Assembly (NCBI RefSeq): GCF_046054155.1
Contig: NZ_JBEQCT010000001.1
Span: 1-64,000 of the forward strand
From: Celerinatantimonas yamalensis
Lineage (GTDB): Bacteria > Pseudomonadota > Gammaproteobacteria > Enterobacterales > Celerinatantimonadaceae
Direction of reading: 5' to 3'
Length of the DNA stretch: 64,000 bases
Shown here: positions 7,663-15,452 of the stretch, one piece after another
Layout: every line of letters starts with the position of its first letter
Numbering within the stretch: position 1 is the first letter of the stretch
Notes under the pieces: generated by a model
What the model saw: the letters and a program-made list of their open reading frames with translations, nothing else
Databases searched by the model: none
What the model was told of the DNA's origin: nothing
Translations under genes and position numbers: made by a program

Positions 7663-8310
7663 ATGTATCTCGGAAGAATTGTAGCAGTTGGAATAACAAA
7701 AACAAATCGTATATCTTTGATGTATCGTGTGTCTTCACGCTCATTTCCAAACAGAGTAATCAAAAAAATTAATGGAGCTTTATCTGTTATTCCAACTCCA
7801 GGATCTGAATCAGATATCTATCAAAACCCTTACATCAGTTACAATTGTCTTCGGCACAATTCTGAATTTGCGGTTGTTGGCAACGGTACACATACTGATC
7901 CTATATTTGAAAAATTGGAATCAGGTATGAGTATCAGAGATTCATTAACATCAGTTTTATTCGGTATGGATTTCGAACATGATGACTATTCAACCCCTCG
8001 AATAGCGGCGGTTGCGTCTAGGATGTCTAAATCATTGGCGTTAGGAATTATTCGATCGGATGGAGTAGAGGTTAAAGTATTCGGATTAGAACCAGATAAT
8101 TATCGTTATTTATCAACTTATGAGAAAAATCAGATATCAGTACATAATAGTGGTTCTGGATTCGATTTATCCTCATCAGAGGAAGCATCACGGTTTATCG
8201 TAGATCAGGGCGAATTCTCAAATTTCATTAATCCTGTTTCTTCAGCGTCAGCAATTGAAACAGATACAGGATTTGAAATAAGTTTCAATAATTTGCAGAA
8301 AACCAGTTAA
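7663..8310 (+). CDS. purO: IMP cyclohydrolase, archaeal PurO type, cassette
   Basis: 215 residues matching the archaeal-type IMP cyclohydrolase family in order: MYLGRIVAVG at the start, YRVSSRSFPNR at 21-31, YISYNC near 58, GNGTHTDPI at about 72-80, and DDYSTPRIAAV near 106. PurO closes the purine ring (FAICAR to IMP), the last step of de novo IMP synthesis. Bacteria normally use the bifunctional PurH for this. The ATG follows AAAAAGGAGAGGTAA, a very strong ribosome binding site, and the gene is bracketed by attC sites. There are no frame defects. The C-terminal 40 residues are Ser/Thr/Asn-rich and divergent. Assignment rests on motif recall, without a search. Confidence 0.75.
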   Translation: MYLGRIVAVGITKTNRISLMYRVSSRSFPNRVIKKINGALSVIPTPGSESDIYQNPYISYNCLRHNSEFAVVGNGTHTDPIFEKLESGMSIRDSLTSVLFGMDFEHDDYSTPRIAAVASRMSKSLALGIIRSDGVEVKVFGLEPDNYRYLSTYEKNQISVHNSGSGFDLSSSEEASRFIVDQGEFSNFINPVSSASAIETDTGFEISFNNLQKTS

Positions 8311-8374
8311 CAAATGGATGCAGCCGATTTTACCCGCCAAAAGCGGCGACTAAAACGGCTGGTCCAGGTGTTAG
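8306..8374 (+). other. attC site
   Basis: GTTAACAAATGGATGCAGCCG at the left, CGGCTGGTCCAGGTGTTAG at the right. Arms CAGCCGATTTTACCCGCC and GGCGACTAAAACGGCTG pair well. Confidence 0.8.
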
Positions 8375-8401
8375 TTGTTTAATTAAGTCACGGAGAAGTC
8401 A

Positions 8402-8789
8402 TTGGATATAGTATTTACTCAATCGCCAAGTTCAGATGATATCGATTGTATATATCAGGGTTTGGGAGAGTTTAATCAGAAGTTTTTTCCGGAAATAGCT
8501 GATGAATCCTTTGCAATTTTTGCGCGGGACGAAACAGGGGAAATTATGGGTGGCTTAACAGGTTTTATCTATATAACATCAGTACAAATTCGATTCTTGT
8601 GGCTATCAAAAAATCTTCTAAATCGAGGGAGGAGTAGGTAATCAGTTAATAAAACAAGTAGAAGAAAAATGTAAAGAGAGAAAAATAAGTAACATTGCAG
8701 TTGATACGTATACATTTCAGGCACCAAGATTTTACGAATACAATGGTTTTAAAGAAATCGGGCGTTATAAAGGTTATTTGGTAAAATGA
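8402..8789 (+). pseudogene. GNAT acetyltransferase, frameshifted cassette
   Basis: The frame from 8402 (TTG, with CGGAGAAG upstream) encodes the N-terminal half of a GNAT domain. It breaks at about 8630 in the acetyl-CoA loop, where a run of G residues (CGAGGGAGGAG) has gained or lost bases. The other frame then continues with VGNQLIKQVEEK, FYEYNGFKEIGRY and a stop at 8789. Both halves together make one normal-length (about 128 residue) acetyltransferase of the type that ends RFYEKxGFxxxGRYxGYL. No attC is recognisable after it. Confidence 0.75.
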
Positions 8790-8940
8790 GTAGACAAAAT
8801 CTTCTACCAAAATGTGTTATAAACAACTACCAAATCGTTACAATTGACAAAATACATATCACGAATTTTGGTACCCAAAATGTCGTGCCAGTACTCATCA
8901 ACTCAGCTCAGTATTATGATTTTATCAACTAGAGTTAACA

Positions 8941-9267
8941 ATGCCTGTCACTGAATTTTCAAAAATTGATTTTAAAAAGAAATGAGAAGGCGTATTTTTT
9001 AAATCTATCACAGGGATGAATTCCCAGTTGATTGTCTTTAAATATGAAAGGGGTGAAAAAACGGATCACTCTCATCCGGTTGAACAAATGGGATATGTGT
9101 TGTCTGGGAAAGCAAGTCTGTTTATTGAAGATCAAGAGTATTCATTAAAAGTAGGCGATGCATATTATATTCCTGGAGGCGCTAGACATGGGTTCAATGT
9201 GAATTCAGAGGAGGGGTTAGAACTTATTGAAGTTTATACTCCGCCAAAACCAGAAAATACATACTAA
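8941..9267 (+). pseudogene. Cupin protein with a nonsense codon
   Basis: An ATG at 8941 opens a small cupin frame that is interrupted by TGA at 8983, where related cupins carry Trp before a KSITG-like segment. The same frame continues without further damage to 9267. The rest has the full cupin motif 1 (EKTDHSHPVEQMGYVLSG, with two His and a Glu-position Gln) and motif 2 (PGGARHGFNV with the last His). Internal re-initiation at 9016 could yield an 83-residue core. A single TGG-to-TGA transition explains the damage. A terminator hairpin follows immediately. Confidence 0.7.
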
Positions 9268-9274
9268 CTGATAG

Positions 9275-9300
9275 CGTAGTCGTTCTAGCTAACGACTACG
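9275..9300 (+). terminator. Hairpin terminator after the cupin gene
   Basis: A perfect 10-bp stem CGTAGTCGTT (9275-9284) / AACGACTACG (9291-9300) with a CTAGCT loop, 8 bp after the stop codon. The T-tract is weak (ATGTAATTCT). Confidence 0.6.
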
Positions 9301-9317
9301 ATGTAATTCTAAAAAAT

Positions 9318-9376
9318 CAGAACAAATGCATATAGCTGGACTGCAGCAAGCTGCGCTGCTGATGCGAGGTGTCATG
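9318..9376 (+). other. Degenerate attC site
   Basis: GAACAAATGCATATAGCTGGACTGCAGC at the left, arms around CTGCAGCAAGCTGCGCTGCTG, and GAGGTGTCATG at the right where a functional site would have GTGTTAG. Probably inactive. Confidence 0.5.
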
Positions 9377-9396
9377 TCTTCAAAGGGGGTCTTATT

Positions 9397-10306
9397 GTGA
9401 AATTCGAGCTCGATAAGTTTAATGGCATTATTATCAGCAAAGAAAAACTGCCTTCTGATGTTGATACATTTAAAACCGAATTAGCTGAAATCGTTTCATT
9501 TGCTAAAACTGAAAATAAAAACATTATCTGGTTGACGCTGCCAATCCATTTGTCATTTTTCGTTCCTTCAGCCACTGAATTCGGTTTTGTTTTTCATAAC
9601 TGTTCTGAACACGAACTCACGCTCGTTCTTAAAGCAGCAACTACGACATTTATCCCGTTTATTCCAACACATATTCTTGGTGCTGGCGCCATCATTAAAA
9701 ACCAATCTGGGCCAATTGTTGGTGATTAAAGAACACGGTATGAATGGCTATAGGTTGCCTGGTGGCCATATAGAACTGGGTGAAAAAATAGAAACAGCAA
9801 TCATTCGTGAGGCTCTTGAAAAAACTGGAGTTCAAGCTGAGTTTCAATCAATTCTAGGATTCACTACTTGACATCCGTTCCAATTCGGGAAAACAAATAT
9901 GTATCTTGTCTGTCGACTCAATGCTGTTTCTGAAACTATACAGATCCAAGATATCGACGAAATAGCCGAAGCTAAATGGCTCGATATTTCCGATTACTTA
10001 ACTGATGAGTGAAATGCTGGTTTTAATCGGCAAATGATTGAAGCATTACACGAAGCAGACGGTCTCGCAGCCCGAGGCTACTCACAACATTTGGTTGTTT
10101 CAACGAACTTTCGAGGACTAAAATTAGGAAGTAATCTCGTATCGAAAGCGGTCAATTCATTATCAAAACTTGGTATCTCTAAGACGCATTTGTTTGTGTA
10201 TAACGATAACGTGAAAGCTCAGCAGTTTTATGAAAAGTTAAGTTGGCTTCCACGCGATGAAGTTCGAATGTATTCGTTTAACAGTTCGAGCAATAACAAC
10301 GTTTAG
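9397..10306 (+). pseudogene. NUDIX hydrolase joined to a GNAT domain, decayed
   Basis: From a GTG at 9397 (AAGGGGGT upstream) the N-terminal domain resembles NUDT6-type NUDIX proteins (LPIHLSFFVPSATEFGFVFHN). It frameshifts near 9722 inside the NUDIX fold. The second frame carries a NUDIX box GGHIELGEKIETAIIREALE in which the last of the paired glutamates is Lys. It is then cut by TGA at 9869 and TGA at about 10010. In that same frame, after NRQMIEALHEADG, a GNAT C-terminal half follows (VVSTNFRGLKLGSNLV, FVYNDNVKAQQFYEKLSW). It is either a natural NUDIX-GNAT fusion or two cassettes fused by deletion. It is non-functional as it stands. Confidence 0.65.
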
Positions 10307-10321
10307 CGTCAGGCGTATAGC

Positions 10322-10388
10322 AAGGTCGGATATAGATATCAAGTTGTAACTTACCGGTATCAACGCCGACATGAATGCTTTGAACTGT
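10322..10388 (-). mobile_element. IS110-family remnant
   Basis: 67 bp match the 5' end of the IS110 transposase gene in copy A (574-634), including TTACCGGTATCAACGCCGACAT. No other part of the element remains. It forms the boundary between the cassette array and the nitrilase/LysR module. Confidence 0.7.
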
Positions 10389-10402
10389 GCCAGTGTGTGG
10401 GC

Positions 10403-11368
10403 CTAGTCTATTTTTTCTTTTGAAAATCTTGCATGAAAAGGCGACAGTTCACCGCCTTTAGTCGTGAGCGGTTGATAGAGTTCTGGTCTGCGACCACGAA
10501 TCCAACGTCGACCCGTACACATATCTAGCTCTCGCGCTTTTAGGTCTGCGATGACCATATCATCATCGACGCTATCGGTTTCAGCAATGATTTGTCCATA
10601 TGCATTAAGGATCATTGCGTTTCCTGTTCTGACTTCATCCATATCGACACCAACACCATTACTGAATATTAGAAACATACCGTTGTCATGAGCCCGTGAC
10701 GGTAACCAGCGCATTAACCATTCACGTCCTTTCTGTCCTTGCATTTCTTTGCGTATGGCCTCAAGGTTCTGTTTACGGTTATACCACAGTTGTGTATCAA
10801 TGAGTCCCATGGCATTCGGACTGCGGGAATTACAGCCACCTGTTTGATGAGGTGCAACGAGGATATCTGCGCCTTTCAAAGCTGTGATTCTGGTATTTTC
10901 AACCAGGTTGTTATCCCAACAGATAAGTATACCTACACGGCATCCATGTGGCGTGTTAAAAACGGTATATTCATTGCCGCTTGCCATGTATTTGCTGACA
11001 AAAGTATGAAGTTTTCGATGCTTTGTTAGTCGGCCATCAGGCATCGCCATTATGTAGGAATTATAGAGTTTACCTGTATCGTCTATTTCAATTAAACCCG
11101 CACCAATACTGATTTTGTACTTAGTGGACATTGCTAATAGAGTCTGGCATGTCTCTCCCTGAGGAACAAACTCAGAGAGGGCTAGAACCTCCGACTCGCT
11201 GAGTTTTGATACATGCCAGTATCCAGTGACGCACATTTCGGGGAACACGATAATTTTCACATCTAGCTTTGCTGCTTTTTCTACATAGCGCTTAATAACT
11301 GAGAGATTATAAGGCTTGTCATTGGCTCTATGATTAAACTGGACTGAGGCAACGCGTACGTCTTTCAT
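10403..11368 (-). CDS. Carbon-nitrogen hydrolase (nitrilase superfamily amidase)
   Basis: 321 residues. The catalytic triad is visible: Glu in VFPEMCVTGYW (about residue 44), Lys in LTKHRKLHTF (about 117), and Cys in GILICWDNN (about 149). A second downstream segment (SRAHDNGMFLIFSNG) is typical of N-carbamoylputrescine amidase/beta-ureidopropionase-like members. The start ATG has GGAAAGCTCC-like sequence upstream on the minus strand. It is divergent from a LysR gene 99 bp away and is not flanked by attC, so it is a chromosomal-type module within the cassette array. It probably hydrolyses an amide or carbamoyl compound; substrate unknown. Confidence 0.85.
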   Translation of the reverse strand: MKDVRVASVQFNHRANDKPYNLSVIKRYVEKAAKLDVKIIVFPEMCVTGYWHVSKLSESEVLALSEFVPQGETCQTLLAMSTKYKISIGAGLIEIDDTGKLYNSYIMAMPDGRLTKHRKLHTFVSKYMASGNEYTVFNTPHGCRVGILICWDNNLVENTRITALKGADILVAPHQTGGCNSRSPNAMGLIDTQLWYNRKQNLEAIRKEMQGQKGREWLMRWLPSRAHDNGMFLIFSNGVGVDMDEVRTGNAMILNAYGQIIAETDSVDDDMVIADLKARELDMCTGRRWIRGRRPELYQPLTTKGGELSPFHARFSKEKID

Positions 11369-11423
11369 GGAAAGCTCCTTTTGCTGTTTTGAATTGACGT
11401 CGCCAGTATAAAAACTCAGTTAC

Positions 11424-11469
11424 ATTCCATATAATGAAAAATATTCTAAATTTAATGACACTATGGAAT
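11424..11469. promoter_or_regulatory. Inverted repeat in the nitrilase/LysR intergenic region
   Basis: ATTCCATA (11424-11431) and TATGGAAT (11462-11469) form a spaced palindrome. The right arm overlaps the LysR start codon. Its position fits an autoregulatory LysR operator; unproven. Confidence 0.4.
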
Positions 11470-12340
11470 GGACTTCGATCAATTACGAACTTTTTGTCAG
11501 TTAGCTATAGATGGTAACTACCGAGTAGCATCTGAACATCTTTGCATTACACAATCAGCGTTAACCAAAAAGATTCAGCGTCTCGAGGCACATACTGGAT
11601 TGATTCTGTTTAAAAGAGGAAGACAAGGCGCTTGTTTGACTCAGGCTGGGCTGACGCTTTTACCCGAAGCACAACGTATGGTGGATAACTTCAACGCTTT
11701 TCAGACCTTAACTCATCTGGTTGCCGAGGGAACGACAGGATACCTTAAAATAAGCTTCGGAATATCTTCTTATGATCTTGCCCCACAATATATCGCTCAG
11801 TTTAAGCAGTTGTTCCCGAATATTCATATTGTGCTCAATGACATGCCATCACAGTTACAAACTGAATCATTACTTCGTGGCGAACTCCAGCTTGGCTTCA
11901 ACCGACTACCGGTCATTACCCCACTGAAAGGTATGAAGCTTTCCTCAGATCATTTAGTGGTCGCAGTCCATCGTAGCCAATTGATTGACGAAAGCGATCT
12001 TTGGGCTTCATTACGTAATTTAGATTATTTAAGACTCACCCCAGAACGTGGACAAGGGTTAGCTAAACAGATAGAAAGGTTATTGATAGAGCAAGATCAA
12101 ACATTGCATCCAGTACAAGAAGCCGATGATATTCTGACACTGCTAGCACTCGTTTCAGCAAACACAGGCTTTACTATTGTTCCTGCCAGTGTTGAACATA
12201 TAGCTAATGAAAGTGTTCGCTTTATTCCATTGCGTAGTTCAAGTGCTATATGGGATGTTGGTTTAATTTGGAATGAGGATCTAGATAACGCTGCGAGAGA
12301 TAGCTTCATTAAATTTATCGCAACAGATGTGGTCAACTAA
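11468..12340 (+). CDS. LysR-family transcriptional regulator
   Basis: 290 residues with the canonical N-terminal winged HTH (FCQLAIDGNYRVASEHLCIT, then QSALTKKIQRLE). An effector-binding domain follows from about residue 90 (GYLKISFGISSYDLAPQYI). The ATG at 11468 gives the standard N-terminus; no strong Shine-Dalgarno is visible (GGAATGG overlaps it). The divergent arrangement with the nitrilase-family gene suggests it controls that gene. It is intact. Confidence 0.85.
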   Translation: MDFDQLRTFCQLAIDGNYRVASEHLCITQSALTKKIQRLEAHTGLILFKRGRQGACLTQAGLTLLPEAQRMVDNFNAFQTLTHLVAEGTTGYLKISFGISSYDLAPQYIAQFKQLFPNIHIVLNDMPSQLQTESLLRGELQLGFNRLPVITPLKGMKLSSDHLVVAVHRSQLIDESDLWASLRNLDYLRLTPERGQGLAKQIERLLIEQDQTLHPVQEADDILTLLALVSANTGFTIVPASVEHIANESVRFIPLRSSSAIWDVGLIWNEDLDNAARDSFIKFIATDVVN

Positions 12341-12443
12341 AATTGACCACGGTTTTAGCGTTTTCCCAAGACAACCGTTCTGATTCATTGGGTGTGTTTT
12401 AGAGCATATCTCCCAAGATACGGCCATTCTTTCAAAGTGTTAT

Positions 12444-12671
12444 GTGTTGTCAGAGTTTCAAGGGCAGGGAATCGCTTCAAAGCTCTATGCTTCATTGCTC
12501 AATCACACTAAAACAAGTTGCTATAGCACTCTTCATTTATTCGTTTATTCGGGTAATAATCGTGCAAAGTCCTTTTACACAAAGCAGGGTTTTAAGCTTA
12601 TTGGCACCGATGAATTTTCAATGGAGTCAGAGGTACACAAAGATGAAATCTATGAATTATCTGTTGTATAA
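12444..12671 (+). pseudogene. GNAT acetyltransferase C-terminal fragment, cassette
   Basis: The frame contains only the C-terminal half of a GNAT domain: the acetyl-CoA loop SEFQGQGIASKLY directly at the left edge, then LHLFVYSGNNRAKSFYTKQGFKLIG. The N-terminal half is missing, so the gene was cut by the event that brought in the nitrilase/LysR module. Its stop codon is still fused to a well-formed attC. It is not expected to be active. Confidence 0.7.
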
Positions 12672-12757
12672 CAAGTCGGTGCACAGGGCACTCAACACGT
12701 TGCTTGGTATGCTATACCTTCGGCATTTTAGTAAACCTTCGCAGCTTAGTTGTTAGC
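12668..12757 (+). other. attC site
   Basis: ATAACAAGTCGGTGC at the left and AGCTTAGTTGTTAGCC at the right. Internal GGTATGCTATACC is an almost perfect palindrome at the tip. Confidence 0.75.
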
Positions 12758-12790
12758 CTGTGACCTAAGCGTATGCCTCTCAGGAGAGAT

Positions 12791-13156
12791 ATGAGTAAAA
12801 TTTCAATAAGTGAAAAGTTTAATCTTTTCACAGAAGAATGGACCCCTAAAATTATTGCTGAGACTAATGGTCAGCTGGTAAAAATTGCGAAGGGGAGTGG
12901 CGAACTCGTTTGGCATAGGCACGAAAATGAAGATGAGCTTTTCATTGTTTTCAAAGGTCATCTTACTCTTCAACTTCGAGATGGAAATATTGAGCTCGGT
13001 GTTGGTGATATGTATGTTGTCCCAAAAGGTGTTGAGCACTGCCCACTAGCAGAGGCAGACACTCACTTTATGATGATAGAGCCTTCGAGCACAGAGCATA
13101 CGGGTAAACTCGATTTAAATGTTACTGTATCAATTGAAAACCAAGAATGGATTTAA
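12791..13156 (+). CDS. Cupin-domain protein, cassette
   Basis: 121 residues from the ATG at 12791, which has CAGGAGAGAT upstream; the in-frame ATG at 12773 lies before that site. This is a single cupin. Motif 1 is VWHRHENEDELFIVFKG, with two His and a Glu as metal ligands. Motif 2 is VVPKGVEHCPLAE with the third His. The small size and high motif fidelity suggest a metal-binding cupin of unknown reaction. The cassette is intact, although the following attC is degenerate. Confidence 0.8.
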   Translation: MSKISISEKFNLFTEEWTPKIIAETNGQLVKIAKGSGELVWHRHENEDELFIVFKGHLTLQLRDGNIELGVGDMYVVPKGVEHCPLAEADTHFMMIEPSSTEHTGKLDLNVTVSIENQEWI

Positions 13157-13213
13157 TGCATAAAAAGTCCATTTATGCGGCGTCTTTGGCAGCTCATAAT
13201 TGGGGCATTATAC
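13155..13213 (+). other. Degenerate attC-like site
   Basis: TAATGCATAAAAAGTCC at the left, GGGGCATTATAC at the right, with weak dyad around GCGGCGTCTTTGGCAGC. It lacks the AACAA core and is probably a decayed attC. Confidence 0.4.
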
Positions 13214-13231
13214 AAACCAGTGAAAATTGAC

Positions 13232-13879
13232 ATGGAGTGTAAATTGAAAGACTATGATGTGTACCTGTTTGATATGGACGGTACTTTAGTGAATTCAGAG
13301 CCCTTAAAAGGAAAGGCACTTGCGCTAGCATGTGCAGATTATGGAGTAAATGTAGATTACAACATCTACAAAGACGTAATGGGTGAAAGTTGGTCTGTAG
13401 TAACCGGTCACTTTTTTACGACAGCTAAGATTGCTCCTGATTTGGATGAGTTCAATACACACTTTCGCGCTCATTATGAGCAATTGCTCAGCAAACATCT
13501 TGAGTTGAATATAGGTGCAAAGGCGTATATTGATAGCTTGAAGAAAGCTGGAAAGTTGTGTGGTATTGTCAGTTCGGCTGCTACTTGGATGGTAGAAAAT
13601 ATTCTAGAATCACTAAAGTTAAGTACAGCTTTTGATATTGTAATAACCAAAGAACATGTGACTAAACATAAACCAGACCCAGAGGCTTATGAATTAGCAT
13701 TATCTAAGCTATCGGTTTCACCCAGTAAGACGATCATATTTGAAGACTCGACCGCAGGAGTAAATGCCGGTAAGGCGAGTGGTTGTGACGTTATTGCAAT
13801 TAAACATAATTTTAATGGCAAAAATGACTTTAGTGGGGCGGTAAAGGTTATCGACAACTACGAAGAAATGTTTGTATAA
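13232..13879 (+). CDS. HAD-superfamily phosphatase (beta-phosphoglucomutase/phosphatase-like), cassette
   Basis: 215 residues from the ATG at 13232; a TTG at 13244 with GGAG upstream is a serious alternative. HAD motif I is LFDMDGTLVNSE, motif II is GIVSSA, the motif III Lys lies in TKHKPDPEAY, and motif IV is IFEDSTAGVNAG. An alpha-helical cap sits between motifs I and II, which makes it subfamily I. It would hydrolyse a phosphate ester or isomerise a sugar phosphate. The cassette is followed not by an ordinary attC but by the repeated ORF-less segment described next. Confidence 0.85.
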   Translation: MECKLKDYDVYLFDMDGTLVNSEPLKGKALALACADYGVNVDYNIYKDVMGESWSVVTGHFFTTAKIAPDLDEFNTHFRAHYEQLLSKHLELNIGAKAYIDSLKKAGKLCGIVSSAATWMVENILESLKLSTAFDIVITKEHVTKHKPDPEAYELALSKLSVSPSKTIIFEDSTAGVNAGKASGCDVIAIKHNFNGKNDFSGAVKVIDNYEEMFV

Positions 13880-13884
13880 AAAAT

Positions 13885-14286
13885 GTTATAGGCTCAAGGT
13901 GATTTCATGAGTGGCAACTGAAGCGTATATTTTTTCAAATGGGCTCATCGAGCGTTCGTTGTCATCCACCCAAATCAAAAAGCCAATCATCCCGTAACAG
14001 CCGTGCGTGTATCAACCTTCGGCAGATTGACTTTGTTCAAGTGAGAGAACCATCGTTCTTTGAGTTTGGTTGTTCAATCTACATTTTTAGATTAACAAAG
14101 GTTACTAAAAAGTTAGCTAGTTTTAAATGGTTTGTCAGGTTTGGATCGATAGCTAAAGCTGGGTTCGAGTTGATGAGCTATAACAAAAAGATCAATAAGG
14201 ACACCTGCCGTTTGCGACTCATGTGCTAACTACGCCGTTATAGCGCAATGCGTGGCACGTTGGCTGCCCATTAGCAATGCCATTAT
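13885..14286 (+). repeat. ORF-less cassette, copy 1 (repeated at 23012-23379)
   Basis: About 400 bp from GTTATAGGCTCAAGG to the attC end at 14286 match the stretch at 23012-23379 along the whole length. Shared blocks include CAAATCAAAAAGCCAAT, GCCGTGCGTGTATCA, AAAGTTAGC and TAAAGCTGGGTT. No long ORF is shared between the copies; the 96-codon frame in this copy is not conserved. It begins at a GTTAT junction and ends in an attC, which is the anatomy of a gene cassette without a protein gene. Confidence 0.65.
14180..14286 (+). other. attC site
   Basis: ATAACAAAAAGATCAATAAGGACACCTGCCGTTTGCGAC at the left, very like the site at 7571. The right end is CCATTAGCAATGCCATTAT. An internal GCCGTTATAG at 14234 may be an additional relic core. 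Confidence 0.7.
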
Positions 14287-14312
14287 ACCTCACAAAGAAA
14301 AAGGAACTTTCG

Positions 14313-14849
14313 ATGTTTCAGTTAGAAACTAGCCGTCTGGTTCTTCGGGACATGAAGTCTAGTGATGAAGGTGCGTTTGTTACTATGTCTCAGGATGCTA
14401 AATATCAGCGTTTCTATGATGAAAATGACTGTGACCCAAGCAAATATAGGGAACTTACTCAGTTGTTTATAGCTGAAGCTGCTGAAGCTCCACGTAAGTC
14501 TTATCAACTTGCCGTTGAGTATAGAGAGTCAGGACAGTTCATTGGTGCTGTATGCCTTCGTCTAGAAGCCAATCAACAAGCTTCAATGGGTTGTGCTTTC
14601 TCAAGAGCATCCCAAGGTAACAAGCTGAGTTATGAGGCTGCTCAAGCATTAGCGAACTTTGGTTTTTCTGAACTAGGTGTGCATCGAATATATGCGGAAA
14701 CAATTAGTAAAAATCTCCCGGCAATAAAGCTATGTAAGTCGTTAGGTATGCGGGAAGAGGCTCATTTTAGAGAGCATCGTTTTTTTAAAGGGCAGTGGTG
14801 GAATACCATTGTTTTGGCGGTTCTTCGAAGTGAATGGGGCAAGGCATAA
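14313..14849 (+). CDS. GNAT N-acetyltransferase, RimJ/RimL type, cassette
   Basis: 178 residues from the ATG at 14313 (AAAAAGGAAC upstream; an in-frame ATG at 14277 overlaps the attC end). LETSRLVLRDM opens the Acetyltransf_3 domain, and GFSELGVHRIYAETISKN and AIKLCKSLGMREEAHFREHRF follow. FFKGQWWNTIVLAVLRSEW ends it, all hallmarks of RimJ/RimL-like enzymes. The central acetyl-CoA loop (SRASQGNKLSYEAA) is less canonical. It is about 35 percent similar by eye to the cassette at 7038, so the two are distinct cassettes, not duplicates. Confidence 0.85.
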   Translation: MFQLETSRLVLRDMKSSDEGAFVTMSQDAKYQRFYDENDCDPSKYRELTQLFIAEAAEAPRKSYQLAVEYRESGQFIGAVCLRLEANQQASMGCAFSRASQGNKLSYEAAQALANFGFSELGVHRIYAETISKNLPAIKLCKSLGMREEAHFREHRFFKGQWWNTIVLAVLRSEWGKA

Positions 14850-15003
14850 GTTGCTGCATGTGGAACGATACAGTTGTCGGGGTTTTTGCTAAAAGAAAAG
14901 GCAGCAAAAATAACACCAGCATACTCGCCGGCCCGGTAAGCAAGGTGTTGCGAACTTATCAAAATTCATCGAGACTGTTCATTTATACAGTTGTTGGGCG
15001 TAC
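14844..15003 (+). other. attC site (long)
   Basis: GCATAAGTTGCTGCATG at the left, GTTGTTGGGCGTAC at the right. Internal TTTTTGCTAAAAGAAAAGGCAGCAAAAA forms a hairpin. This site type (AAGTTGCTGCA) recurs at 30045 and 62878. Confidence 0.6.
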
Positions 15004-15035
15004 ACTCTGAATGCAATTAAAAGAAGCGATATAGC

Positions 15036-15446
15036 ATGAAAATCACATACGAAGAAAATGTCCCTAGTCCGAAAGAATTCTGCGAAATGCGAGTGAAAGC
15101 AGGCTTATCACCAAAGTCTTTAAAGGCTGCCGTCATTGCATTGCCAAACAGCTTGTATGGAATCTCAATACGACAGGGCGAGGCTTTGATTGCAATGGGG
15201 CGTGTAGTTGGTGATGGTGCGTGTAACTTTGAAGTCGTGGATATTGCCGTTGACCCAACTTATCAAGGGAAAGGGCTAGGACGAAAAGTCATGGAGTATA
15301 TAGATAACTATTTATCATCAGTTGCTTTAGAAGGCTCGTATGTTTCAATGATCGCGGATGAACCAGCTTTTTACGAAAAGTTGGGATACAAGCTTGTTTC
15401 TCCATCTTGTCAAGGAATGACAAAAAAATTCAAGTCGCATGCATAA
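15036..15446 (+). CDS. GNAT N-acetyltransferase, cassette
   Basis: A 136-residue compact GNAT. FEVVDIAVDPTYQGKGLGRKVMEYID holds the V/A motif and acetyl-CoA loop near residues 70-95. ADEPAFYEKLGYKLVS is the C-terminal motif B. AAAGAAGCGA lies upstream of the ATG. The stop codon merges with a truncated attC that runs directly into the next gene. The substrate is unknown; the family includes aminoglycoside-like and metabolite acetyltransferases. Confidence 0.85.
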   Translation: MKITYEENVPSPKEFCEMRVKAGLSPKSLKAAVIALPNSLYGISIRQGEALIAMGRVVGDGACNFEVVDIAVDPTYQGKGLGRKVMEYIDNYLSSVALEGSYVSMIADEPAFYEKLGYKLVSPSCQGMTKKFKSHA

Positions 15447-15452
15447 CAAGCA

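Noticed and set aside
8983..10012. Several in-frame TGA codons could mean TGA recoding (Trp or Sec).
   Set aside because: Other genes in the window end normally at TGA, no SECIS-like hairpin is evident after these codons, and the same genes also carry frameshifts. Pseudogenisation explains them.
13939..14229. 96-codon ORF in the repeated ORF-less segment
   Set aside because: The second copy at 23012-23379 has stops and frame changes across the corresponding region, so the frame is not conserved.
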